From Isoetes taiwanensis (Eukaryota > Streptophyta > Lycopodiopsida > Isoetales > Isoetaceae), in the NCBI GenBank assembly GCA_021234155.1, contig JAJEKV010000074.1, forward strand, positions 5,194,022 through 5,258,021: a stretch of 64,000 bases of DNA, in the 5' to 3' direction. The notes below the pieces were generated by a model. That model worked only from the letters and a program-made list of their open reading frames with translations, was not told where the DNA came from and ran no database searches. The stretch's first letter is position 1. Every line of letters starts with the position of its first letter. This document shows, piece by piece, positions 45,020 through 55,479 of the stretch. A program made the position numbers and the translations under genes.

Positions 45020-46000
45020 TCCGTGGACGTTAAAAAAAACTATTCTATTCTATTCTTCATCCTCAACCACTGTTTCACTAAATAAGGACAAAATCTCAAT
45101 TCCCTTAGTAAGTCATATCTATGCTCGAATTCCAGAGAATGGAAATACAGACGCGCTTGGGAGATGAGTTTACATTCTTTTGCAGACATTTGACCATTAA
45201 GATAGTCATGTTCAACATATATCATCATAAAGTTTACTTTGTTCTGATAAAAGTCCATTTTAGGTGTCAAAGATGACATCCATACACCCTTTCTGAATCT
45301 AAACTACGAATCCCCAATTCAGTTCCTCGTATCTCATTTATATTTAGTGCTCATCTTTCTTACCATTCCTTCAATTGTGTATACAAAGTGCGCTGAGGTA
45401 ACCTATCATCTTCTAAACGTTGGATCCTCCTGAAGTATCCAAGTGTCAAACATATTGCTTCTGCCTCTAGTGGGAGAAATCCCCCCTCAAAAAGCATCGC
45501 ATATGGTATTTGTACTTTGACACCAAGTTCTGCTATTAAACATCTATCTATCTATTAAGCATCTCTTTGTATTTGTTCAATGTTTGTCCAGTCCTTGTTT
45601 GACAAGTCTGGTCCCCATACTAGACAACGATATAGGATAGCTGGCTGCACTAGCATCTTAAACATAAGTTTTTTCAAAATACCATTGATGGACATGTATA
45701 TTCTTCCATATGCTTATGATGTCATATAAAGCCCTCATCCCTCCAGAGATTCTTTTACTTATTGCAGAATTCCATTTATAATTATCAGTAAACTCAACAC
45801 CTAATATTTTGATGCTTTCTTATTATCATCACTTTTCCTTTTGTTCATTCAATGCCATTCCCGTCTCCTGAAAAAACATCTCCAATGCAGTTAATTCTTT
45901 CTGAAGCCCTGTTTCTATTCTAGAAAGAAGAATAACATCGTTTGCATAAAACCAAACTTGAACCACATATGTATTAACACTAGAGTTATCCCTTGATGAA
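45020..46000 (-). mobile_element. 5'-truncated LINE, RT C-terminal part
   Basis: The minus strand from about 45960 reads VWFYANDVILLSRIETGLQK, the RT palm box (normally YADD) with the first catalytic Asp changed to Asn. It continues as LTALEMFFQETGMALNEQK, then in shifting frames KLMFKMLVQPAILYRCLVWG, NKDWTNIEQIQRDA, LGVKVQIPYAMLFEGGFLPL, EAICLTLGYFRRIQRLEDD and ends RMKNRIE near 45040. This is a typical LINE RT thumb and C-terminus. The tail side carries GAATAGAATAGAATAG (about 45042-45057 on plus as its complement). The 5' truncation, missing endonuclease and lost Asp show a dead copy. Confidence 0.7.
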
Positions 46001-46004
46001 TCAT

Positions 46005-47280
46005 AAATGGTTCATTTATACAGTTAACTTTTAAATTCATATAAAATCAATGGCATAAAATTCAGTTAACCCCTTTCTACATGTTAATATATGGCATACA
46101 TGCACAAGAAAAATACTTAAAAATAGATACACCCCAAAATTGAAAGTTGTGCTTAGATGAATCAAGGGAGGTCAAGTCTAGTTTGCTTCATATTTAAATA
46201 ATGTAAAATTGTCTCAATAAAAGGACTTTTTTTATTTTTTTTCATTATAGTGATATTTTTCTATATGAGATAAGGATGGAAACAATAAAAACCTTGTACA
46301 TTTCCAATGTCTGAAAAGGAAGATATAGTCAGTCAAATATGACAGGGTCAAAATAGTTTTCTGTCTTCGGTGGACCAATAATAGTTCCCAGAAGGTTGTT
46401 TCAATTAAAATTCTACAACTTTTGCACGAAAATGATTTTTTACTTCAAATTTGGTATATAAGTAGTTGATTAATTGCTTCATGCATAAAAAATATTTGTT
46501 GGCCTATAATTGAATGCTCAACTTTGCCTTATAGTAACAATTTTAAGTGACTTTTAATTGACGTTTATTTTGTTAAATTTGAAGGAAATTTCTTGAAATA
46601 GTATGTCATTGAAAACATCATATATGACCGCTTGTATGGATATGAGACCAGTGCAAAAACAAGTAAAGAAAAAAGAGCAAAAGACATGATCATGATAAAT
46701 CAAGAAAGGTTTCTCTACCTAAAATGGTCCATAGGTTCATTTAAATCAATAACTTCTTTATCTTAGTTAATCTCAAGTTGAATTTTAGGATGTTAGTATT
46801 TCATGAGCTGCTCTCTCAATAAAAAATATCTATTAATAGGTTTGGGCTAAAACTTTTTGTATTAGTTCCAAGTTATCATCAAATATTTTCCATGTTTGAT
46901 CTCTAGATTTGTACCTTAAGGATGAACTTCAAACACTATATTTCAAAGCTTCCTAAAGTTAAGAAAACAATGCAAGATGAATCAAGGAAAAATATGAAAA
47001 GCTATGACTAAAAAGGACCAAGATAAACTGCTATATTGATGCCAATTATTGGTCCACATGACTCTAATTTAAAGGTCGAAAACATCATCATTCTAATCAA
47101 TTCTTTAGAATATAGTTCACATGTACCACATTCTATATGGTAATATTAGTTGGTTATGGAGGATTGTTTATCTAGAGGATGATATCGAAGCACAAAAACT
47201 AAGCAGTTAAGGGCTACTTTGAATGTATGTGGACGTCCACTTACACCTTTCAAAGGTTATCTCATAGATGATAAGTCATA
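46005..47280. other. AT-rich intergenic sequence, no gene
   Basis: No frame over 60 codons is protein-like. The phrases AGATGAATCAAGG and GATAAATCAAGAAAGG recur (about 46155, 46695, 46977) and may mark an old repeat of several hundred bases. I see nothing else. Confidence 0.35.
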
Positions 47281-47525
47281 GTATCATTGTAGGGGACAAA
47301 ATGAATAGCGCCACTGCAAATAAACCCGGGGATTTCACCTAGGCACATGGGGATACCTCGTGATAGTGCAAGGTCACCAAAAACCCCTTGTATCTCACGA
47401 CTTTGAGTCGAAAACCCTACATCACGTAAATGTGAAAACCAATTTCCACCGCCCCCTCACAGTAGATATCTTGGGACTATATTAGTTTTACATACCCTAC
47501 CCGATCTTGTACTTGATTTTGTGCG
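47280..47525. other. GC-richer flank of the SINE
   Basis: Sequence beyond the tetranucleotide tail contains CCCGGGGATTTCACC and CACGTAAATGTGAAAACC but no frame or domain. It could be part of a larger repeat that shares the SINE tail side. Confidence 0.3.
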
Positions 47526-47800
47526 TAGCCTTATTGAGGATAGATAGATAGATAGATAGATAGTATTTTAGCGTCACGCCACTAAAAGACGACATCCAAA
47601 ACTGGACATGTGACCACACACCACACTACATTGCTTTCGGTTGGGCCACGCCCCCCCACCTTACATTAGCGTCTGTTAGGATTTGACTCCCCACGATTGC
47701 CAGTCTTGGTTAAAGGAAGGTCTCGAACTTCGAGACCACATTGCTAAGGAACTAGTGTGTTACCACTAGAGAAAACATGGTTTGTGGAGACCGAAAAAAA
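47525..47800 (-). mobile_element. tRNA-derived SINE with TATC-type tail
   Basis: Read on the minus strand, a box-A-like TAGTGGTAACACACTAG lies at 47752-47768 and a box-B-like GTTCGAGACC at 47719-47728, about 25 bases apart, the arrangement of an internal RNA polymerase III promoter. The body runs about 150 bases further, through GTGGGGAGTCAAATCC, and ends in a (TATC)n tract of about six units (plus-strand GATA repeats at 47540-47566). Plant SINEs mostly end in poly(A), so the tetranucleotide tail is unusual. Exact ends and TSD could not be fixed. Confidence 0.6.
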
Positions 47801-49210
47801 TTTCACAATGTGTTTAATAGACATTTCTCTCATCTTCATTCTCGGTCTAAGCTTGTAATGGATTGGTTAAGACTCTAATGCATCCTCGGTGTGTCCCTTA
47901 GTTATGCAGTCTTGGGGATACTTCAAAAAACACAATTTGGAACATGGTGCATATGGGTTTAGGAATGAATGTCTTAATGGATTATGGAATAAGTAATAAG
48001 CAAGGTTAATATGAAACTTTGTTAATATGAAACTATGGAAGCATTGTTAACATATGGAAACCATGGAAACATGTAAAATGTTATAGCTTAATCCTTAAAA
48101 TGTTATAGCTTATAGCCCGATATCTTGCATGGCCGTGCATGGCACGGATATAAAAAAACAGAACCTGCCCCGGAACCTGCGTGCAAATAATTCCCAATAA
48201 TTCCTCCTTATGGCTTTGATTTGACCCCACTACCCTTCTATTTAGCCTCTGCCTGTTCGATTCATTCCCTTCATTCCGGTTCATTCCTAAGTTCTTCCTT
48301 TCTGTTCCGGCTCTCTTCCTCCTTATTTCACTTCTCCTCTCCACAAAATCGGTTGGCTGCCAATGGCTAGGATAAAATTCACGCCAAGAAACCTCTTTTG
48401 CTGAATCTTACGACTCTAGCCATCGAGGGATCGAGATGACATTAAGTAGCCAAGTTTAAAATTTGCTTGGAAGTGAATGTTTGAAGGAACAGAGGAGCTA
48501 AGGTTTCGAGAAGGTACAAAATTGGCTTCATCGTGTTGGAGATGGAGGAGCGACTTTTCTTGGTGAACATGGAGGCGGACGAATTCTTCTTCGAGTGGGT
48601 CTTAAGATGCCTCCTCCAGGCTACTTTTAATGCCTTGCATTGTCTGTGATTCTCGAAAAGAAATAAGTTTGTGTCGGCTGCATGTATATCTTGGATAGTC
48701 CTGTAAAACTTTGTCATATCCTGTTTTCAGCTTTAAAACTTTTGTCATAGCTAATATCCTGTAACTCATATCATTTGCAGTGCGGCACCGTAAAACTTTT
48801 ATTCTGTTTTCAGCTTTTTGTACAAGAGTGCAAGGTTGGTTCCTTCCTGCACAATCTTTTTGTAAAAACAGTGATACTAATATAATATGGTTGCTTTTCT
48901 GTACTTATCATAATCTGAATTTGCCACAATTCTGAATCTGCCACAGAATGCATAAACAAATGGGAAACAAATGCTAAACTTAGTACAGAAACAAAGAACA
49001 TTTGCATTCCTTTTCCTCCAAAGAGGAGCTTAACTAGCACAAAACAATGACAGACCTTTCAACCAAAAGTAGCATATCTCATACCAAAAGTATGATGGAA
49101 ATTGAATACATCTGCAGCAAAAGGCACATAGCACATTTGCAGCACAAAGCACTGATATACACGAATTTTTACTTTCGACTCCATGTCCCTAACCAAAAAA
49201 CAATCACTTT
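47800..49210. other. No supported gene; GC-rich hairpin inside
   Basis: Minus-strand frames at 48081-48344 (Arg/Asn-rich) and 48442-48717 show no domain. At 48133-48147 a perfect hairpin CCGTGC-ATG-GCACGG sits beside TATA-rich sequence. Such hairpins occur near Helitron 3' ends, but no CTRR end follows on either strand. Confidence 0.35.
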
Positions 49211-49213
49211 TTC

Positions 49214-49342
49214 ACCAACTTAAACAGCAACTTAAACTTAAACAGCAACTTAAACACTTAAACAACAACTTAAACACCAACTTAAACACCAACTTTCACC
49301 AACTTAAAGAGCAACTTAAACACCAACTTAAACAGCAAACAG
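49214..49342 (+). repeat. Minisatellite based on CAACTTAAACAC
   Basis: About ten units of 12 bases (CAACTTAAACAC, CAACTTAAACAG, CAACTTAAACTT and similar) run almost without interruption. Some are shortened to six bases (TTAAAC). The array lies in non-coding DNA. Confidence 0.85.
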
Positions 49343-49344
49343 AT

Positions 49345-50690
49345 TAAGCAAAAGAAGCAAAATTGCTATTCAAATATGCAACTGCTATTGGTTTTGCCAA
49401 TGCACATCTGCTACATTACTACTTTCGGCAGACTTGGGATTAGAGCTTAACAATGCAATGCTGTCGAGATACAAGTGAGCTACAATGTGCCACAAAATCT
49501 ACATGATTGCAAGAATCATTACAGAAAAGGCAGCTCCATAATATGAAACTAGAAATACCTATAACTATGTATCTCAAATGCATAAGCAATCTGTTTTTCA
49601 TCTCAATTTTCAGACTAACGTCTCACGACTAATGATCTTCACCCGGATCTTCAAACAATCTTTGCCTTGCCTTTATTTCCTGCCAATGAAAAACATGATT
49701 TGTGAGCAGAAATTTCAGCAATGCAACTTGATTGCAAAAACAACATAATAGAGACCTTTTTACGATCAGCCAAAAGTTATGAAATTGCATCATATCATGC
49801 TCATCAAGCTGGTATCTACCATTATGCGGGTTGTATGTTAAACATGCTAGTGCTATTCTGAGTCTAGTGAGATTGACGGCTATCGATAGGTCAAAAGTGT
49901 ACCACGTCCTCCCACCGTTTTATGTTCATTATACCAGGCCAAATTAAGCTCTATGGAGTATGGTGGTGCATTTAACCAAGTCTACCAGCTCTCTAGTTTC
50001 TTTCTATGCTCTCCCCATGTTTCCGGATACTAAGTACCCTTCCCAAATACCAAACTTGCATCACGTCCTCCTTGTTTTACATCACGAGTTTGCCTTTTTC
50101 TTGCTACGGAATCCATCTCAAAGTAGATGGCAGCGATGCGATCCAATTCAAGAGATGTGGTTTGCATTTATTAACTTGTTTTCCCAAGCTTATAATGGAC
50201 TGCAGCTTTGACCTTTGTCAATCGTCTTTGGACGACCATGGATTACCATTAAGTTGGCTGACCAAAGTGCCCTTGCAAATAGGCTTATTATCAAAGCGTC
50301 ACATTCCTTTCGATCTTTAGAGAGATGGTGCTTCTACCTGGAACGTCCACCATGGAGTCAAAGGTATGCCTTAACTCTAGTTGTGATGTAACATCATTGG
50401 GCAGATCAGAATTGATGGCTATACCATCATCATTCTCTTGTTCTACATTCACATCATCTGACTCCTCTCCGACCACGGTTGTGTCTAATTCCATGAAGTA
50501 ATCTTTGTTGAAAAAATCTTCGTGCTTCCAAGGTTTGCTCCACCAATTTTCCTCTCCACCTTCCTCACAAGTGATGCCTACTTGTGCACATAATTCTTTA
50601 GCATGTCAGTAGACCGCCTTGTTGTTGACACACTTGGACCTCCAAAGTTCATAGATAAGAAGTCGTGCATCCTTCTCCCTCCCCAAATTT
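49345..50690. other. Mostly unassigned; one acidic minus-strand frame
   Basis: A minus-strand frame at 50291-50494 reads MELDTTVVGEESDDVNVEQ, then an acidic stretch and LRHTFDSMVDVPGRSTISL. This weakly recalls the N-terminal part of MULE/FAR1-type transposon proteins, but the resemblance is not enough to name it. Plus-strand frames at 49960-50320 overlap and lack domains. The region ends at the poly(T) run that marks the 3' end of the LINE to its right. Confidence 0.25.
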
Positions 50691-50696
50691 TGATTG

Positions 50697-50722
50697 TTTT
50701 TTTTTTTTTTTTTTTTTTTTTT
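50697..50722 (-). repeat. LINE poly(A) tail
   Basis: An unbroken T run on plus equals the poly(A) end of the minus-strand LINE. Its length, with little decay, suggests the insertion is younger than the many ORF lesions imply, or that the run has re-expanded by slippage. Confidence 0.8.
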
Positions 50723-51114
50723 TGAGAGTAAGGGTAGATTTTTCCATTAATTAGATAAAGCCATACAATCCTTTTGTCCACCTAACAGGTATGACAATTG
50801 GAGAAAATTGATACTCTTTATGAGCATCAAGTAGAAGTAGTGAAAATAATATGCAAATAGAGGTAGCAGTAGATAAGTAAAGTAATATAATCCAATAGTG
50901 AACTTAGAGAAGTTGAGTGTAGTTCTACTCCTTGGGGTGTCGTTTGCAGTGAAAAGTCTTCAAGTTCCTGCTCTTAATTTCCTGTAAAAGCAAACAAAAA
51001 ACCAACCATGATTTCACAAGAGCTGTTTTCTGGAAATCATAGAGATGAACTTGGATGATAGGAATGATAGGATATGTAAAATGAAATGGAAGGCTGTAGT
51101 GGGGAATCAGAGGT

Positions 51115-51705
51115 TCAGATTTGGCTGCCAAGGTGGTTGTTAAACCATTCATTGTAGTGCTGGTAAAACTCTGCTGTAGAACCCAAGATGTAACTGCCTT
51201 GTCCTTTATCATTTTGCACCAGTAACTTTGTCAAACTTTCCCTCCCCATCAGAAGAAGAAGTGTACCATACAAGTCTGTCAATAGTTTGTGGCTGTAGTA
51301 CATTTCCCTGAATCTGCTCAACTGAGTTTCTGTCATACTGAAATGAGTGTTGAATAAGAATTCAAACAAGATGTGCATCTGCATAAACTCTCGAGTATAT
51401 ATTTCTGCCCATACTGCTTCTCTTGTTCTAGCACTTTCTACCTCATTCAAAAAATCATCTGTCAGATCACACAGTTGCTTCAATGTTAATTTCTTCCCAA
51501 CTTGTTGACTCTGATACATGGCTAACTCATAACTGTCAACATCTATGTCCAGCTTTGTGGCACCTTCACCCTTGAGAAATATTAAGTATTCTGTCACAGT
51601 CAGAATATGGAGCATTAGAATCAATAACATTGAGAGAGGATACAAACAAATCAAAGTGGCCCCTGAATAGCCCAATAGAATTCCAGCAAGTATTATAAGC
51701 GTCAC
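51115..51705 (-). CDS. LINE 3'-terminal open frame of 196 codons, unknown role
   Basis: After the ORF2 zinc-binding domain the same strand holds an uninterrupted frame. Its hydrophobic start (MTLIILAGILLGYSGATLIC) may be only an out-of-frame read, since another frame there reads CWNSIGLFRGHFDLFVSS and looks like the true ORF2 end. From about 51590 on it reads DVDSYELAMYQSQQVGKKLT, EVESARTREAVWAEIYTREF and ends YNEWFNNHLGSQI. It is the longest intact frame in the element. It is either the ORF2 C-terminus or a separate insertion. No family is recognised. Confidence 0.35.
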   Translation of the reverse strand: MTLIILAGILLGYSGATLICLYPLSMLLILMLHILTVTEYLIFLKGEGATKLDIDVDSYELAMYQSQQVGKKLTLKQLCDLTDDFLNEVESARTREAVWAEIYTREFMQMHILFEFLFNTHFSMTETQLSRFREMYYSHKLLTDLYGTLLLLMGRESLTKLLVQNDKGQGSYILGSTAEFYQHYNEWFNNHLGSQI

Positions 51706-51863
51706 CCGGATTTTCTTTTGTGGCGCGTTGCAATAGCTTCAATATCTAATTGGAAGTGCATTTTGATCCGAGAAAATGGAGAGGTTTAGATGCATAGAGA
51801 ACCCTATTTACGGATTTCCAAATATTCCACAAGGCGGTGTGCACAAGAGTGTTTGCAAAGATG

Positions 51864-54800
51864 TCACCTTCTTTGAAGAAATTGAATAATATTCTTGAAA
51901 TTTCTATTTTTCAAATATGAGCCAAGCTTATTTAGGAACCAAGTCCAGAAAGGTCTCAACTTGGGACAAAGGAAAATATGCTGTAGATCCTCTTCCTGAA
52001 GACATCCAGAGTTACATAATGGAATTACATTGCATCTTCTAGATAGAGAAACCAAGTTTGTCAGACTTTTATGGGCAATCAACCAAATGAAGAAGCAAAT
52101 TTTAGGAGTACAAAATGACTTCCAAACATTTTCAAAAAGAGACTGAACTTGAGCTTGATCTAATGACCATTTCTGCAAAGCCTTTAGTGGAGTATCAGTC
52201 ACATTAATCAAGGTATAAATTTCTTTGACCCTGTAAGCATGTTTTCCATTTATAGAGCAACCAAGAGATGTACTGTAGTCACCAAAATTATTGAAGGAAG
52301 ACAAGATATTCTTAAAATGCAAAAAAAGCTTCTTATCACTAGAGGTACCCCTTAGAACAGTCTTCAGAGAAGTCCAAGTTTTGAAGGTATTATTATCTCT
52401 GTAAAGATCTTTTATAGCAGTGATCCCTTTATTAGACCATTTTACGTAAAATCTTAGGATGCTTAATGGCCATAGTATTAGAAAACTGATCAAAGAAGAT
52501 TGGTGACCAAAAAAGATCAGTGTTCATAGTGGCTTGAAGAACATTATCTCTCAGAAGCACAGGATGAATTTTATTCCAGGCCATTATTAGATTTCTCATC
52601 AGAGGAGAAGTATTAGGAGCAGGGTGAATGTCCACAAAAGCAGATTGAGGAAGGGAATGCTTAATAGAGGAATGTCGATGGGGTGGGAGCAATTAAGCCC
52701 GATTTTCGATGAACCCGAGATCTGTGGCAAATTATTTCCCATGATAGTTCTCCAAATATATTTCCTGCCGGAGAACAAGCACGAAGATGAAGATGTTTAC
52801 AGCCAAGACCCCCAAATTTTTAGGCACGGAGGCAAATTCCAATTAACCAAATGTGAACCATTCGGATGAAATTTCTAATAACCTTTTCCATTCGAGTAGT
52901 AAATTGATTTAGGAGCAATTAGAAGCGAGAAGAAAAGTATACATGAGATGAAGCTAAAACTGAGTTTGCAATGATTGTCCTCCACAAAAGATAGGCAATT
53001 CCTATAATTATTCGGTTTCCTTTTGATTTTTTGCGGGATAGGATCCCAAAGGCCCTTTAAGTTTGGACTTAGAGAGGCATACCTAATAATTTGGAAGCTT
53101 GATTAGGATTGAACTTGAATATCACAAATATAAGGCCGAGTGACATCACCTATGATCTTACTTTTATCAATATTGAGATGAACACGATCTTTGCAGAGAA
53201 CTCCTTGAGAAGATCTAGAAAGGTATTGATATTATTGGGATTGGAATCCAAGAATACAAAAGTGTCATCGACATCTTGAGAAATTGTAAGCATATCAAGT
53301 TATTGGGAAGAGATAAACCGGTTAACAGTCGAGAATTTTGCATATGGAGAACACATCTCGTGAGCATTTCAAGCAATAATGAGAAAAAGGTAAAGGGGCC
53401 AATGGGCAACCTTGTCTAACACCTCTTGCCAAGGGAAGAAATTTGAAGGAGATCCATTGATCGGGACAGCGAGTTGGACATGGAATTTAGACCATGAATA
53501 AGAGATATGAGCTTAGAGTGAAACCCCATTTTTTGAGAGCAATGTCAATGAAATCCCAAGCAGCGGTATCAAAAGCTCTCTTGAAATCTAATTTGAGCAG
53601 AATGCAAGATTGATGGGAGATCCTATTCCAATGCAATCCTTCCATAGCACTAATATAATTATCTAGGATAAATCTGTTTGGAAGAAATGCAGATTGGTTG
53701 ATACTTATATTTTTCTGGAGAAAAGCCTGGATTCTTCTTGCAATAATTTTGTACGAGTTTGTAAGAAGAATTGGTGAGAGATTGGTCTCCATTCATTGAA
53801 GGAAGTAGGATTATCCACCTTTGGCACAAGAGTAATGAAACCAGCAGAAATGGAGGAGTGCAAATGCTCAGAATTCCAAAATCCATGTACAAAGCCAATA
53901 ATATCAGATTTCATAATGTCCCAGAATTGAGAATAGAATTAAAGGGAAACCATCGGGGACCAGGAGATTTGTTCTTGGAGAAGCTCAAAAGGGTTTTAAG
54001 AATTTCCTCCTCCCCAGGAACTGCAGTTAGAGAGATATCCATAGAATCAATAGTATTTGGAAGAATGGAGTCCAACCTAGCCAGAAATTTATCTCTGTTA
54101 ATAATATCAGTGGCAGTGAGATCATTCCCCCTGAAAAGCATAGAGTAACTGTCATAAAAATACTTCTTGATCTCATGACTCGAACTGAGGGAAGTGCCAG
54201 AGTCATTAATTACATGACTTATGGAGTTCTTGAGAAGTCTGGACTTTGCAACTCGGAAGAAAAATTTAGAGCTCCCATGGTCAATCTCACTATTGTATTT
54301 GATTTTACATTTTATAGCAGAGAATCTAGCCTCCTTTTCCTCTATGGATTTAAGATGCCTCTCAATTAATTCCTCTGCTATGTGAAGACTAGAATTATAA
54401 GGGTCAATTTGCGTGAGGGGATCTCACATCTTTCATCTTATGGAGAAGATTTTCTTTTTCTGAATTTTGGTCTTATTTTTTGTTTTTTGCCCAAACCTTT
54501 ATCCACTCTTTAGCCTTTTTTTATTTTGGAATAGAAATTTTTTCATGGAAGTATTAGGAAGCATAGAGCCAAGGGACTGTAGAAATTAGAGAACTCTTCA
54601 TGAAAAGAGTTGTTTTGAAGGAGAGAACAATTAAATTTGAAGGGGATATTTCTCTCCCTTGGGGATTAAGCAAATGCTTGATGCAGGAGAAATTGGGGCT
54701 GATGGTCAGAGATTGAAGTGCCTTCATCACTTATGACATAGCAATTATCCCAAAAATCGAGTTTGGATTGAGACATAAAATCTATCAAGGCCGCGAACAC

Positions 54801-55383
54801 TCTATCAAGATTTTTTTGTTTATTAGACCAAGTATAAGCAGAGGTAGAAGAAGGAATGTGAATGAGAGATGAATCGAGAGATAAGATTATTCCATCTCCC
54901 CTTTACGCCCTGAGACATATTGATTTTATTTCCCAATTTCATATCCCAAGTAGGGGTATTATTAAAGTCTCTGCTAGAATCCGGTCAACGAGAGGAATTT
55001 TGAGTGATCCGGGGAGCTAATATTAGGCCAAAGATTTTCCCTCTCCTTTGGGCGGGTGGAGGCATACACATTTATAACACCAAAGGATGTGTTGTTCCTG
55101 ACGAGAAAGTGACGACTCTCCACATTTTAGAGACTATTGCGGTAGGAGACATGATGCGGGTTTTTCCAAATGATGGCCATTCCACCTTTAGTACCATTAG
55201 CTTCAATCCAGTTGATGAGGAGCACAGGTAAATCCAGTCTCCCAAATTAGAAGCTTCAAACTTAGGTAGTTTGAGCTCTGAAGCATTATAATGTCGACAT
55301 CATCTTGTCTAATTTGAGCAATGGCCCTCCTTCTTTTCAAAAGGTCCTTTAATACCTCTTAGATTCCAACTAAGAATCTTCAT
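51864..55383 (-). pseudogene. LINE ORF2: endonuclease, RT and zinc-binding domain, broken
   Basis: ORF2 nicks target DNA and copies the element RNA there. The start at 55383 reads MKILSWNLRGIKGP, the usual beginning of the endonuclease. At 53911-54141 comes LLSFSKNKSPGPRWFPFNS (pre-RT KSPGPDG motif). At 53487-53792 is the RT finger/palm with INQSAFLPNRFILDNYISAM and LKLDFKRAFDTAAWDFID. The catalytic box near 53262-53276 reads DVDDTFVFLDS; it keeps both Asp but has lost the usual Tyr-Ala. The zinc-binding domain at 51864-52130 reads PKICFFIWLIAHKSLTNLV and EEDLQHIFLCP. Frames change at least four times. Confidence 0.75.
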
Positions 55384-55479
55384 TTAAAGATGAGATAAGA
55401 GATGGATGGAGGGAAGTTATGAGGATCTCCTAAATTTTTGCCGACCTTTTTATTTCTCTGTTTAGATTTTTTACTTGAG

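Noticed and set aside
49214-49342. CRISPR-like array
   Set aside because: Units of 12 bases without unique spacers in a plant nuclear context are a minisatellite.
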